Shown: piece after piece, positions 16,180 through 25,669 of the stretch
Layout: each line of letters opens with the position of its first letter
Numbering within the stretch: position 1 is the first letter of the stretch
NCBI GenBank assembly: GCA_937928685.1
Contig: CALGJU010000116.1
Location: forward strand, 1 to 40,862
Origin: an uncultured Granulosicoccaceae bacterium
GTDB lineage: Bacteria > Pseudomonadota > Gammaproteobacteria > Granulosicoccales > Granulosicoccaceae
Direction of reading: 5' to 3'
DNA length: 40,862 bases
The notes under the pieces: generated by a model
Told to the model about the DNA's origin: nothing
The model's input: only the letters and a program-made list of their open reading frames with translations
Database searches by the model: none
Translations under genes and position numbers: made by a program

Positions 16180-16998
16180 ATGCAGACTCGTACCACATTC
16201 GTAATCTCAGACCGTACCGGCCTGACGGCAGAGGCGCTTTGCCACAGCCTGCTGAGCCAATTTCCCAAAGTTCAGTTCGATATCGAAAATCTGCCTTTCA
16301 TTGATACCGTGGAAAAGGCACGAGACGTCGTAAAAACCCTTAATCAGCTGGCAGAAAAAAATACCGATAAACCGCTGGTTTTCGCCACACTCGTCAATGA
16401 TGAGATCCGAAAAATCATCTCTGACGGCAATGTGATCTTTTTTGATCTATTCGACACATTTATCGAGCCATTGGAAAAGGAACTTGACCTCGAGTCATCA
16501 CATTCGGTGGGTAAGTCTCACGGCGTACTCGATTTCGCTCAATATTCGTCTCGGATGAGCGCGGTCAACTTTGCAATGACCACTGATGACGGCATGGAGA
16601 CCGATCACTACGCCCGGGCAGATGTAGTGGTGATTGGTGCGTCTCGCAGTGGTAAAACACCCACTTGCCTGTATTTATCTCTGCAATTTGGAATTTTTGC
16701 GGCAAACTATCCGCTAACCGCGCCGGATCTTGAAAACACAGATCTGCCGGAACCGCTCGCCGCCTATAGAGATAAGCTGTTTGGACTCACTATTGATCCG
16801 TATCGCTTACAACAGATCAGGCAGGAACGATATACCGGCGATAGCTATGCCTCTCCAGAGACCTGCCAGTTTGAGGTTGCTCAGGCTGAAGCACTGTATC
16901 GGAATAGCAGTGTGCCCTACGTCAACACCACCAAGAAATCTGTCGAGGAAATTGGCGCTTACATTCTTCATAAAGCGTCACTGCGTCGAAAGATCTAA
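16180..16998 (+). CDS. ppsR: PEP synthase regulatory protein (kinase/pyrophosphorylase)
   Basis: 272 aa (E. coli PpsR about 277). Bifunctional ADP-dependent kinase and Pi-dependent pyrophosphorylase that inactivates and reactivates PEP synthase at the Thr before its catalytic His. Opening VISDRTGLTAEAL is typical of DUF299, and the P-loop is GASRSGKT (153-160). It is transcribed away from ppsA across a 119-base shared promoter region, the usual arrangement. Confidence 0.95.
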   Translation: MQTRTTFVISDRTGLTAEALCHSLLSQFPKVQFDIENLPFIDTVEKARDVVKTLNQLAEKNTDKPLVFATLVNDEIRKIISDGNVIFFDLFDTFIEPLEKELDLESSHSVGKSHGVLDFAQYSSRMSAVNFAMTTDDGMETDHYARADVVVIGASRSGKTPTCLYLSLQFGIFAANYPLTAPDLENTDLPEPLAAYRDKLFGLTIDPYRLQQIRQERYTGDSYASPETCQFEVAQAEALYRNSSVPYVNTTKKSVEEIGAYILHKASLRRKI

Positions 16999-17083
16999 CA
17001 TTTTTGCAATCAGAGACACTCGTATATACGGGGCTCAAAGCAATTTCCTTTATACTTCGTTCCTTCTTAGCTGAGACCATTCA

Positions 17084-18091
17084 ATGCAAATTCTTGTCAC
17101 CGGTTCGGCCGGCTTTATTGGCTCAACTCTCTCACACAAGTTGCTCGATCGCGGCGACACCGTCATTGGTGTGGATAACATCAACGACTATTACGATCCA
17201 TCGCTGAAGCATGCACGACTCGATCGGCTGACCACACACGAGAATTTTACTGAAGTACGTATTTCCATCGAAGACAAAGAAGCGATGGAAGCCACGTTCG
17301 AAGAACACAAACCAGACCGTGTCGTTAATCTGGCCGCCCAGGCGGGGGTTCGATATTCCATAGAAAACCCGTACGCTTATATTGACGCGAATATCTACGG
17401 CTTCATGAATATTCTCGAAAACTGCCGGCATCACAAGGTAGAACACCTGGTCTATGCATCGACCAGCTCAGTCTATGGCGCTCACACCAACATGCCATTT
17501 TCAATTCATGATCATGTGGATCATCCGGTGAGCTTGTACGCTGCTACCAAAAAATCCAACGAGTTGATGGCGCACACCTACAGCCACCTGTTTGATATTC
17601 CCACCACTGGCTTGCGGTTTTTTACTGTCTACGGTCCATGGGGCCGACCTGACATGGCGCTTTTTAGCTTTACCAAGAAAATTCTAGCGGGCGAACCGAT
17701 TGACGTATTCAACCATGGCAACCATCGACGCGACTTCACTTTCATCGATGATATTGTAGAAGGTGTTGTCAGAACGCTGGACAATGTTGCACAGCCTGAC
17801 CCGAACTGGACTAGCGATACACCGGGCTCAGCCACCAGTGCCGCCGCGTACCGTGTATACAACATCGGAAACAGCGAACCGGTCAATCTAATGCGCTATA
17901 TTGAAGTGCTGGAAGAGTGTCTTGGCAAGAAAGCGGAGAAAAACCTGTTACCACTGCAGCCTGGAGATGTTCCCGACACTTACGCTGATGTGACTGATTT
18001 GGTTAAGGCAGTAGACTACAAGCCTGCCACTACGGTTGAAGATGGAATAGCTGCGTTTGTTGATTGGTATAAGTCTTATTATAAAATTTGA
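17084..18091 (+). CDS. NAD-dependent epimerase, probably UDP-glucuronate 4-epimerase
   Basis: Extended SDR enzyme of 335 aa. NAD-binding GSAGFIG (7-13), [12 protein letters not shown] typical of the UDP-glucuronate/UDP-galacturonate epimerase branch, active-site YAATKK (YxxxK), and later [17 protein letters not shown] and FIDDIVEGV. It would make UDP-galacturonate for capsule, LPS or exopolysaccharide. No sugar-polymer cluster lies next to it, though an exostosin-like glycosyltransferase is 5 kb downstream. Start ATG with GAG about 8 bases before. Confidence 0.9.
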   Translation: MQILVTGSAGFIGSTLSHKLLDRGDTVIGVDNINDYYDPSLKHARLDRLTTHENFTEVRISIEDKEAMEATFEEHKPDRVVNLAAQAGVRYSIENPYAYIDANIYGFMNILENCRHHKVEHLVYASTSSVYGAHTNMPFSIHDHVDHPVSLYAATKKSNELMAHTYSHLFDIPTTGLRFFTVYGPWGRPDMALFSFTKKILAGEPIDVFNHGNHRRDFTFIDDIVEGVVRTLDNVAQPDPNWTSDTPGSATSAAAYRVYNIGNSEPVNLMRYIEVLEECLGKKAEKNLLPLQPGDVPDTYADVTDLVKAVDYKPATTVEDGIAAFVDWYKSYYKI

Positions 18092-18106
18092 ATTAGCTAC
18101 ATGTAT

Positions 18107-18129
18107 GTAGGCAGTCGCCATCTGCCTAC
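18107..18129 (+). terminator. Hairpin after epimerase gene
   Basis: Perfect 8-bp stem GTAGGCAG (18107-18114) / CTGCCTAC (18122-18129), 7-base loop, 15 bases after the stop. The following sequence GACTTTGACG has only three T's in a row, so termination is likely weak. Confidence 0.4.
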
Positions 18130-18168
18130 GACTTTGACGCTAAATCTGAATCTAAAGATACAGACACG

Positions 18169-18191
18169 AAAAAGGCCGATAAAAATCGGCC
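18169..18191 (-). terminator. Intrinsic terminator for porin transcript
   Basis: GGCCGAT (18174-18180), loop AAAA, ATCGGCC (18185-18191). Read on the minus strand the stem is followed by TTTTT (complement of 18169-18173). Confidence 0.6.
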
Positions 18192-18253
18192 CAATAGTAC
18201 TGCATAGCTTTGTAATAATCCCTTCCTTAGGACAAGCCAAACTGTTTTAAGAA

Positions 18254-18274
18254 CGGGGTGCGACTTGCACCCCG
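18254..18274 (-). terminator. First hairpin past the porin stop
   Basis: Perfect 8-bp stem CGGGGTGC (18254-18261) / GCACCCCG (18267-18274), loop GACTT, 16 bases past the stop. It has a weak T-run on the minus strand (TTCTTAAAAC), so it may protect the mRNA 3' end with the hairpin at 18174-18191 as backup. Confidence 0.45.
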
Positions 18275-18290
18275 CTCTATCAACCAATCC

Positions 18291-19163
18291 TTAGAAGGAT
18301 TTAGAGACCTGAACGCGGTAGTCAGTCTTGTCTTCAACAGCAGCACCAGTATCATCTACAGCGCTATCGCCAACACTAAGCATGTTCACACGACTGCTCA
18401 CTGCCCAGCCACCACCAAGGCCGTAACTAGCGTCTAGACGAATTTTGCTATCGTCCTGAGCAGCTACATCACCTTGATTCGCTTCAAAGGTAAGGCCAAG
18501 ACCAATGTCACCAACACTCCAGCTTACCTTGGCACCGATTGACTCATAGGTATCAAGATCTTTAAATGCAAGCGCTACAGTAGCACCGCCAATGCCGTAA
18601 CTGGCACCAACAGACATTCTTGAAGCATCATTCTGGTCGCCCACGCCGATCCCGATTCCAAATCCTGCTGCGTTGAACTTTACACCAGCACCGATGGTAT
18701 CTTGATTCTGCGAAGGTGAGAAGTTTAAACCAACACCAACATTACCAAATGAACCTGTGTAGCTTATTCCACCGTTCTGGTCAGAACCAACATCCGAAAG
18801 GATATCACCAGCCATTTGGCCGTATTCGATAGCATTCGATACTTCACCGATGCGGATATCACCGAAATCACCTTTCACACCGATGTGAATAGCATCACCG
18901 CCAGTGCTAGAACCAGACAATGCACTGTCAAGTCTGTAGTTACCGTACCCTGTAAGGCCATTATTAAGCGTGTCAGTTGCTGCGATGTTCAATGTGGAAT
19001 CATCACCAGACATTGTCCACTTGCCATCAGTGGCATCAGAATCATCAGATCCCAGGTTAATGCCGATAGAGCCAGAAAGTGTAACTACAGGCTCTGCTTG
19101 TGCCAATGGTGCTGCAGCTATACCTGCTAGTGCTAGTGCCGCTGCCGTCTTAGTAAATTTCAT
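18291..19163 (-). CDS. Outer-membrane porin-like beta-barrel protein
   Basis: 290 aa from the ATG at 19163 (GGAG about 10 bases upstream; the longer frame to 19202 puts charged residues before the signal). Signal peptide MKFTKTAAALALAG...AQA. The mature protein is rich in Gly and alternating hydrophobic strands (VVTLSGSIGINLG, VGVGLNFS, IGIGVG, VGDIGLGLTFEA), as in a Gram-negative general porin, and ends in Phe (VSKSF), the BAM recognition signal. A Ser/Asp-rich composition fits a marine porin. Substrate specificity cannot be read. Upstream lies a 640-base gap leading to the divergent LysR gene. Confidence 0.85.
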   Translation of the reverse strand: MKFTKTAAALALAGIAAAPLAQAEPVVTLSGSIGINLGSDDSDATDGKWTMSGDDSTLNIAATDTLNNGLTGYGNYRLDSALSGSSTGGDAIHIGVKGDFGDIRIGEVSNAIEYGQMAGDILSDVGSDQNGGISYTGSFGNVGVGLNFSPSQNQDTIGAGVKFNAAGFGIGIGVGDQNDASRMSVGASYGIGGATVALAFKDLDTYESIGAKVSWSVGDIGLGLTFEANQGDVAAQDDSKIRLDASYGLGGGWAVSSRVNMLSVGDSAVDDTGAAVEDKTDYRVQVSKSF

Positions 19164-19802
19164 TATGTTATTTCTCCAGTCAGGTATTCTGATTGTGTTC
19201 ATCTAAAGTTGCGTGGCTATCAAATGCCACATTGCAAATCGCCTCGTTCCCACCCCGTTAGACCAACTGGTCTCAGCGACAGCGAGCACCATGACGTCGA
19301 ACCAAAAGTGGTACACGCCAAATGTGTGGTAATTATGCTAACCAGCAATTTGCACAAAAACAACAGTTTTTTGGCAACAGTGTCGGTAAAAATGGTTGCC
19401 GTAGTGAAAGATTGTGACAATTCGCCCTTTATTTCCGCCCTTTGTACTACGGGAAACACCATTTGTGGTTATTTTGCTACGAATTGGCAATGACAGATAA
19501 GTTCGAATAATCCTGGCAAATACTATTAGAGGGCGTCATTTCCAGCAGGAATTTGCCATATCAAAAATCTGTCAAACTAATGTCGATCGGGGTTTTCGCT
19601 TCAAATAAGCGGGGATTCGGTTCAGGACCTGCGTTGTTGGGATCGGATGAGCGGCTTTACGGACTGAATATCCCTCGCTTACGCTGGCGGGTTTGTTATG
19701 AGGCACGTACTGATTTATCAGCCTTACCGGGAGAGTTATGAGTCTATGTACGAACTCAAATAGAAAAATGACTCTACTATTATGTGAGCTTATAATGATG
19801 CG
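19164..19802. other. Intergenic region between porin and LysR genes
   Basis: No credible gene. It holds the porin leader, an AGACCA-AC-TGGTCT inverted repeat at 19260-19273 that could be an operator, and one copy of the interspersed repeat at 19672-19697. The short frames here lack ribosome-binding sites and protein-like composition. Confidence 0.6.
19672..19697 (-). repeat. Interspersed repeat copy
   Basis: CCCTCGCTTACGCTGGCGGG plus TTTGTT: the reverse complement of the AAACCCGCCAGCGTAAGCGAGGG form. About 30 bases upstream TGAGCGGCTT is also shared with the copy at 34322, so the element may reach about 55 bp. Confidence 0.7.
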
Positions 19803-20801
19803 ATGGAAACCATCCCGAACCAGAATCGATACCGGCAACTAAGAGCGTTTTGCCAGGCTGCCAAGACGGGCAGCATTTCTAAAGCTGCAGCCAGACTGCA
19901 GTTGAGCCAGCCTTCGGTATCGCTTCAGATTCAAGCGCTCGAAAAGGAGCTGCAGATCCTGCTGTTCGAGAGACGAGGCCCTCGCATTCGTCTGACGCCC
20001 GCCGGACAGTTACTGCTGGACATGGCAGAGCCTTTGGTTGCGGGGATGGATAACCTTGTCGATTCTTTTAGTAACGCCGTCAGTGATGTCACCAACGGTC
20101 CGCTGGATATCGCCTCTGGTGAATCCACCCTGCTCTACATTCTTCCTGAGCTCACCAAACACTTTATGGACAAATATCCGCAGATCACCGTCAGACTGCA
20201 CAATGTCACCGGCAGAGACGGCACTGCCATGATGCGTGACGACTCTGCAGACTTTGCCATCGGTGCAATGGATGACGTTCCAGAAGATTTGTCCTACTAC
20301 CCTATATACAACTACAAACCGATACTCATCGTGCCTGTTGATCACCCATTGGCCAAACGGAAAACAGTCACGGCCGCAGACATTAGTCCCCACGGTTTAA
20401 TTCTGCCGCCACGCAGTTTAAGCACGCTGAATCAAATTGATGCCGTTTTTCAGGAACACGGCCTGCCGTGCCATGTTGTACTCGAAGTAGGTGGCTGGGA
20501 GGTGATCAAGCGATATGTTGAGCTCGGCCTGGGCATAAGTATCGTCACGAGCTTTTGCTTACGTGGCCATGAGAGACTGGTAAAAATTCCGGTAGATAAC
20601 ATTTTCCCAAGCCGCAGCTATGGCGTGGTCATGCGTCGCGGCAAGTTTCTTTCGCCGCAGGCAAAAGCCTTTCTTGAATTTATGGATGAAGACTTTTTCT
20701 CAACAGAAGACGATGCACCACTAGACCACCCATATGAAAACGCGAAAGCGCTACACCAGCTGAAAGAACGACTCAACAAGGTGGTCACAACCAACCCCTG
20801 A
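19803..20801 (+). CDS. LysR family transcriptional regulator (CysB-like)
   Basis: 332 aa. N-terminal winged helix with FCQAAKTGSISKAAARLQLSQPSVS (helix-turn-helix at about 20-45). The effector domain has the two-lobed periplasmic-binding fold: GESTLLYILPELTKHF, TGRDGTAMMRDDSADFAIGA, DHPLAKRKTVT, and WEVIKRYVELGLGISIVTSF, which resembles the CysB/Cbl branch. The ligand is unknown; sulfur-source control is only a hint. It faces away from the porin gene across a long gap, which would fit regulation of that gene. Confidence 0.9.
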   Translation: METIPNQNRYRQLRAFCQAAKTGSISKAAARLQLSQPSVSLQIQALEKELQILLFERRGPRIRLTPAGQLLLDMAEPLVAGMDNLVDSFSNAVSDVTNGPLDIASGESTLLYILPELTKHFMDKYPQITVRLHNVTGRDGTAMMRDDSADFAIGAMDDVPEDLSYYPIYNYKPILIVPVDHPLAKRKTVTAADISPHGLILPPRSLSTLNQIDAVFQEHGLPCHVVLEVGGWEVIKRYVELGLGISIVTSFCLRGHERLVKIPVDNIFPSRSYGVVMRRGKFLSPQAKAFLEFMDEDFFSTEDDAPLDHPYENAKALHQLKERLNKVVTTNP

Positions 20802-20842
20802 TCCCATGACGCTTCTCAATTTACCAGGATATTGACATCACT

Positions 20843-21280
20843 ATGGTCTGGAAACCACACGCAACCGTCGCTGCAGTCATCCAAAGGGACGATACCTTCC
20901 TGATGGTTGAAGAAAGAATTGAAGGTGAAACTGTCATCAATCAGCCCGCCGGACATCTCGATGACAATGAAAGTCTTTTCTCTGCGGTAACTCGTGAAGT
21001 GCAGGAAGAAACCGCCTGGACATTCAAACCCGAGGGTATCGTCGGCATCTATCGCTGGCAGCATCCTTCAAAAACTCACACTCATATGCGCACTACCTTC
21101 TTTGGTACCGTGTCCGACCACAGTCCGGAGCAACCGCTGGACACTCCCATTATTAGAGCAGTCTGGCTCACTCGAGATCAGCTGCTGGATTCAAACCTGA
21201 GAAGCCCTATGGTGGTGCGCTGTATTGATGACTACCTCAACGGGCCACACTATCCTCTGGAAATACTTCATGAGATGTAG
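20843..21280 (+). CDS. nudJ: Nudix hydrolase NudJ (HMP-PP / NTP phosphatase)
   Basis: 145 aa. It matches E. coli NudJ closely in layout: KPHATVAAVI, NQPAGHLDDNESLFSAVTRE, NLRSPMVV, YPLEIL. The Nudix box is GHLDDNE-x7-REVQEET with Ala in place of the last Gly. NudJ hydrolyses thiamine-pyrimidine diphosphate and nucleoside triphosphates. It is followed by mnmA, as in E. coli, which confirms the assignment. Confidence 0.92.
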   Translation: MVWKPHATVAAVIQRDDTFLMVEERIEGETVINQPAGHLDDNESLFSAVTREVQEETAWTFKPEGIVGIYRWQHPSKTHTHMRTTFFGTVSDHSPEQPLDTPIIRAVWLTRDQLLDSNLRSPMVVRCIDDYLNGPHYPLEILHEM

Positions 21281-21304
21281 CGCTCGATTACTGGTCTTAA
21301 AGCA

Positions 21305-22399
21305 ATGACAAATACACCTCAAGCAGTGGTACTCGGTGTATCCGGTGGCGTTGATTCCGCCGTGGCTGCGCACTTACTAAAACGTGATCCTGCATATCAA
21401 GTGCAAGCTGTGTTCATGCAAAACTGGGAAGAGGAAGACGATGACTACTGTACTGCTGTCGAAGACTTTCGCGATGCTGCTGGTGTATGTGAAAGCCTGG
21501 ACATACCGCTTAGCAGTGTGAATTTTTCCGGTGAATACTGGAAAACGGTCTTCGCAGGGTTTCTCGACGAATACAATGCCGGTAGAACGCCGAACCCCGA
21601 CATTCTTTGCAACAAAGAAATCAAATTTAAAGCATTTCTTCATCATGCCAAAACGCTGGGCGCTCAAAAGATAGCCACTGGCCACTACGTTCGCAGTGAC
21701 GTGGCAAGTGATGGCAAAGTGCGGTTGCTGCGCGGCGCAGACAACAACAAAGATCAATCGTATTTTCTGCACACACTCAGCCAATTACAACTGGAACATG
21801 CACTATTCCCGGTTGGAGAACTACAGAAAACAGATCTTCGTGCGCTGGCACATGATCTTAATCTGCAAGTGCACGATAAAAAAGACAGCACCGGAATTTG
21901 TTTTATCGGGGAACGTAAATTTCGCGATTTCCTGTCTGAATACGTGGCCACCAAACCCGGCAATATCATCACTCCAGCAGGAGACACCGTGGGCAGGCAC
22001 AATGGCACTGCCCTGTACACTATCGGCCAGCGCCAGGGTCTAGGCATCGGCGGCAACGCAAAATACCCACCTGATCCATGGTACGTGGCCGATAAACGAC
22101 TGGCCAGCAACGAGCTGGTTGTTGTTCAGGGCCATGACCACCCCGCCCTCCATAAAACTTCACTACGCGCCGGCAAACTGCACTGGATAAGAGAGCATCC
22201 GGATGACAATTATCAGTGCACGGCAAAAACACGTTATCGCCAACAAGACCAGCAGTGTACTATTCACCTTGAAAGCGATCACACGGCCGTCGTTGTCTTT
22301 GATGAAAGCGTGCGAGCAATAACGCCAGGTCAGTCAATTGTCTTTTATAACGGCGAAGAATGTTTGGGAGGCGGGATCATTGAAATGGCACCGCACTAA
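21305..22399 (+). CDS. mnmA: tRNA 2-thiouridylase MnmA
   Basis: 364 aa. Adds sulfur at position 2 of U34 in tRNA-Glu, -Gln and -Lys, using persulfide sulfur from the Tus relay. ATP-binding PP-loop GVSGGVDS (11-18); [14 protein letters not shown] typical of MnmA; catalytic C102 (PNPDILCN) and C199 (STGICFIG), which form the persulfide/disulfide pair; C-terminal barrel with [13 protein letters not shown]. Complete. Probably cotranscribed with nudJ (24-base gap). Confidence 0.97.
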   Translation: MTNTPQAVVLGVSGGVDSAVAAHLLKRDPAYQVQAVFMQNWEEEDDDYCTAVEDFRDAAGVCESLDIPLSSVNFSGEYWKTVFAGFLDEYNAGRTPNPDILCNKEIKFKAFLHHAKTLGAQKIATGHYVRSDVASDGKVRLLRGADNNKDQSYFLHTLSQLQLEHALFPVGELQKTDLRALAHDLNLQVHDKKDSTGICFIGERKFRDFLSEYVATKPGNIITPAGDTVGRHNGTALYTIGQRQGLGIGGNAKYPPDPWYVADKRLASNELVVVQGHDHPALHKTSLRAGKLHWIREHPDDNYQCTAKTRYRQQDQQCTIHLESDHTAVVVFDESVRAITPGQSIVFYNGEECLGGGIIEMAPH

Positions 22400-22441
22400 T
22401 ACTACTGCGAAAAAACCACAGGAATATCGCCACTGCACCCC

Positions 22442-22600
22442 ATGACACTTAACATTCTCAATCAACACGAAACGTATCTCTGTAGCTTGGCAGATTCGAG
22501 AAATGTTCGATTTACCATGCAAGCTTGCACAATGCCGGAACCTGACCTTATGAAAAATGCACGCTCTTATATGCTGGCCAAGGCGAGGCTCTTCCATTGA
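22442..22600 (+). CDS. Possible 52-aa small protein overlapping hflD start
   Basis: An ATG at 22442 opens a 52-codon frame that fills the mnmA-hflD gap and whose TGA (22598-22600) overlaps the TTG start of hflD (TTGA), the pattern of translational coupling. The product (begins MTLNILNQHETYLCSLADS) has no motif I know and no signal peptide. The ribosome-binding site is poor. It may be chance or a leader peptide. Confidence 0.3.
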   Translation: MTLNILNQHETYLCSLADSRNVRFTMQACTMPEPDLMKNARSYMLAKARLFH

Positions 22601-23220
22601 TCACGTCAATAGAAAATCAAACCATAGCGCTTTCGGGTTTATTTCTCGCTACCGAGCTTGTACAGACTATTGCCAATACAGGACAGTACAACGAAGGCAA
22701 CATGCGAATTGCGCTGGAATCCCTCTTCAACACTGATCCGGACACAGTAGAATCAGTTTATGGCAGTGTTAACAATCTTCGCCCTGGCCAGAAACGCTTG
22801 GTTGATCAGCTCGGCGGAACCGACAGCAAACCGAATATGCAAATTACGCAATACACCCTCACCTTGCTCAAGCTGGAAAATAAATGCCATTCGCAGCCGC
22901 AGGTAATGGAGCGAATCAGTCGGGGTATCGACGGTGCAAATACAATGAGATCTCACTACGATACTTTAGACACAGAGATCATCGCGTTGCTTGCAAAAAT
23001 CTACACAGATAACGTCAGTGACATCGCCCCGCGCGTCGTGGTTCATGGCAACCGGGAATACCTTGAACAAGAAACACATGCAAACTGCATTCGCGCCTGC
23101 CTGCTCGCAGGGCTTCGTGCAGCGGTACTGTGGCGACAGTGCGGTGGCAGCCGCTGGAAAATCGTATCCGGCAGACAACGTTATGTTAACCAGGCGAGCA
23201 AAAACTTGAGTTCCATCTAG
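22597..23220 (+). CDS. hflD: High frequency lysogenization protein HflD homologue
   Basis: 207 aa, all-helical (E. coli HflD about 213). Membrane-associated DUF489 protein that in E. coli binds phage lambda CII; the native role is unclear. ALSGLFLATELVQTIANTGQ and GNREYLEQETHANCIRACLLAGLRAAVLWRQCGG are typical. The start is TTG with AAGGCGAGG 8 bases upstream. Its place after mnmA is the conserved gammaproteobacterial order. Confidence 0.93.
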   Translation: MITSIENQTIALSGLFLATELVQTIANTGQYNEGNMRIALESLFNTDPDTVESVYGSVNNLRPGQKRLVDQLGGTDSKPNMQITQYTLTLLKLENKCHSQPQVMERISRGIDGANTMRSHYDTLDTEIIALLAKIYTDNVSDIAPRVVVHGNREYLEQETHANCIRACLLAGLRAAVLWRQCGGSRWKIVSGRQRYVNQASKNLSSI

Positions 23221-23295
23221 TCCGGATTAGTCAAAATTTTTACTCAATCAATACGCTGACGACCCGATAAAAGCTTTTTATCGTTGGTTGTCGCC

Positions 23296-24399
23296 ATGGC
23301 ATATTCCTGCCAACAGATTCGCAAAGTATTGCCCAACTGCCTGATTTGTATGGGCGGTGAAGACACGGAAGAAATATCGGTTGTAGCGCAAAGGTCACCG
23401 TTCGCACTAGAGTGCAACATCGACTACTTCGCAGAACTGATGGAACAGCTGCAAAAACGTCTGCCTCACTTTGATGACTACACGTTTGTCTTCACTCGTA
23501 GCGTTACCGAACTGCCCTCAAAATTCGAGCAAACAGCAAAAGTAGTAGTATTCGTCATGGGTGATGAGTGGGCACGCGTCCCAAGCTACGCCAGCAGAGT
23601 GCATGCGGTCTTTAAAGCACCGGGGCAACATATGAAAATTGCGACCCACAAAGGCTGGGCGCGATTCAACCTCATGACGTGTGTTCAATACTGTCGACAA
23701 CAAATGAAGCGCTTCCCCCATCATCATCGCGATGTCAGCGGAAATATCTTTGCCATACCTTACGGATATTATCGGCTGCCGCGCAGAGCAGAAGTCACAC
23801 CCATAAATGATCGCAGCATAGATACTTCGTTCACAGGCAGCATCGATCACAAGAAGGTTTTAGGTGGCCTGGTAAAAACCGCCAAAGTCCTATCCCGCGA
23901 ACGCATGGTAGAAGTGGTCAACCAGTGGAAAACTGACAAACCTTACAGCGTTGATGTAAAGCTATCCAGCTACTTTCCCAAAGCCAAAGATCAACCAGAA
24001 CATGATGACTATCCGACAATTTTAATGGATACAAAAATTTGTCTGTCACCAAGAGGCACGCATCTGGAAACCTACCGATTATGCGAAGGCATGTACTACG
24101 GTTGTGTCGTGATTTCAGAAGAGCAGCCCAATCACTGGTTTGCTAAAAACTCACCGGCAATTATTGTTAAAGACTGGAATCAACTTCCGCACATTCTGGA
24201 CGAACTGCTTGAAAACCCGGAGCAGTTGGCGGAACTTCAACAGGCGTCACTGAGCTATTGGGAATCAACACTTGCACCAAAAGCAGTAGCGACTCATCTA
24301 CACAACTGCCTCACTGGTTTATCAACACCACTGGCAGCCAACGACGATGAAAAGCCCGATGACGAAAAGCCGCAAGCACCTCAGGAAATCGCAGTATAA
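23296..24399 (+). CDS. Exostosin-like (GT47-type) glycosyltransferase
   Basis: About 367 aa, no signal peptide. The C-terminal half has the exostosin pattern: ILMDTKICLSPRGTHLETYRLCEGMYYGCVVIS, then a GT-B-style tail (QLPHILDELLENPEQLAELQQ). The N-terminal half is less conserved (VVFVMGDEWARVPSYASRVHAVFKAPG). It probably transfers a sugar for a surface glycan; donor and acceptor are unknown. The start is uncertain: ATG at 23296, or TTG at 23284. An AT-rich hairpin CGATAAAA/TTTTATCG (23265-23283) just upstream may limit initiation. It ends in a charged Asp/Glu/Lys tail. Confidence 0.75.
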   Translation: MAYSCQQIRKVLPNCLICMGGEDTEEISVVAQRSPFALECNIDYFAELMEQLQKRLPHFDDYTFVFTRSVTELPSKFEQTAKVVVFVMGDEWARVPSYASRVHAVFKAPGQHMKIATHKGWARFNLMTCVQYCRQQMKRFPHHHRDVSGNIFAIPYGYYRLPRRAEVTPINDRSIDTSFTGSIDHKKVLGGLVKTAKVLSRERMVEVVNQWKTDKPYSVDVKLSSYFPKAKDQPEHDDYPTILMDTKICLSPRGTHLETYRLCEGMYYGCVVISEEQPNHWFAKNSPAIIVKDWNQLPHILDELLENPEQLAELQQASLSYWESTLAPKAVATHLHNCLTGLSTPLAANDDEKPDDEKPQAPQEIAV

Positions 24400-24436
24400 C
24401 TTCGACTTAAAACGCTATAACAAAAAAAAACAAAGA

Positions 24437-25615
24437 TCAGGCCAATTTTACGAGCAATGCTGCTACAAGTCTTGCTCGCTCCACCAGGCTATCAATCTCT
24501 ATGTGTTCCGCCTGGGTACGTAGACCAAAGCCTCTGGCACCAAGCCCGTCTAAAGTCGCGACCCCCATAGCACCCGTGATATTACCGATCGAGCCACCAC
24601 CCGAAGCTGAGGCCAAAAGATTCACCCCCATTTCATTACCGACATCTTTTGCAATAGCGAAAAGGGCCTGAGATGCAGCATCCGGTTCCCACAACGGCAA
24701 CGAAACAGTGCGGCTAACATGAAGACCCAAATCCGGGTTGGGTGAATTAAGCGCAAACATCTTACCTGAGCTATCGGCGGTATCAGCTTTGGTGCGTGCC
24801 TCTGATATCACTTCCGCCATACACTTATTGGCAAAATTAACTGAATCTTCAGATTGCACCGCACTCACAGTAAAGCTGCAATCATCGGTGCTCATGCCTT
24901 CTATCTCTATAAGATGTTTAGCCATTTCAGCAATTGCAGATCGAGGCTTAATGCATTCATCACTGGCACGATCAACAAGGCCTTCCACTACATTTTTTTT
25001 CACATCAAGTGAATACCGAATCACTGAGTGCCGTCCTGAACAAACGCCACCACCGACAGTAGCAGGCTCTGGAACTAATACATACTTATGACTTCTGGCG
25101 GTGGCTTCAATCAACTCACGTGTTGATGGACAGCCAATCTCTTTATCCGACACGACCAGAAAGGTCACAGGTAAATTCTGATTCCATTCACTCCGAGTTA
25201 GCTGTTTCATTGCCTCAAGACAAATGAAGATCCCTGCCTTCATACCCAGAATACCAGGCCCCCACAGCTTATTGCCCTCTCTTCGATACCCCAGCGCAGC
25301 AACACTACCGACGGCGTGTACCGTATCAGCATGGCAGCAAATCAATACACCGGGCTGTTGATTATTTTGCGGGTTGAGTGTCGCACGCAAGGTATCACCA
25401 CACCCCATTCGACCCGGCAGTCTTTGAATACTTGCCCCCATTGATGCGAGTTCATAGATTGCGAGATCGATGACTTTGTTCACCGCCGACGGCTCTGTGC
25501 TCGGGCTTTCAGTCTCAACCCACAGCTTAAGGCCAGCTATCATTTGCTCTGTTTCAAATGATAAATCAAACGGCAAGTTCATCGGTAAGTTCACCGGCAA
25601 TTCAGAATTGTTCAT
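24437..25615 (-). CDS. M20 metallopeptidase homologue with altered active site
   Basis: 392 aa, M20 (CPG2/ArgE) fold: CHADTVHAVG with the HxD metal pair (H95, D97), VPEPA (E183) and C-terminal RTQAEHIEI. Key residues differ from active M20 enzymes: the metal-bridging Asp of the GxDMKGG motif is Gly (G124 in GILGMKAG), and the catalytic Glu of the EE pair is Lys (K158-E159 in SDKEIG). The usual His of AHAG is replaced (VEGL). So it is probably not a normal zinc peptidase and may be a binding or regulatory protein. It is the last of a minus-strand group with two EamA permeases and a binding protein (54-base gap to the next). Confidence 0.85.
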   Translation of the reverse strand: MNNSELPVNLPMNLPFDLSFETEQMIAGLKLWVETESPSTEPSAVNKVIDLAIYELASMGASIQRLPGRMGCGDTLRATLNPQNNQQPGVLICCHADTVHAVGSVAALGYRREGNKLWGPGILGMKAGIFICLEAMKQLTRSEWNQNLPVTFLVVSDKEIGCPSTRELIEATARSHKYVLVPEPATVGGGVCSGRHSVIRYSLDVKKNVVEGLVDRASDECIKPRSAIAEMAKHLIEIEGMSTDDCSFTVSAVQSEDSVNFANKCMAEVISEARTKADTADSSGKMFALNSPNPDLGLHVSRTVSLPLWEPDAASQALFAIAKDVGNEMGVNLLASASGGGSIGNITGAMGVATLDGLGARGFGLRTQAEHIEIDSLVERARLVAALLVKLA

Positions 25616-25669
25616 ATTGAGTGTTAACCATCTGATCGGTTAGAGAGAATATTAATCTGACTAAAAATA

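Noticed and set aside
19553-19838. Short frames on both strands between porin and LysR genes
   Set aside because: They cover the interspersed repeat and have no start signals or recognisable protein composition.
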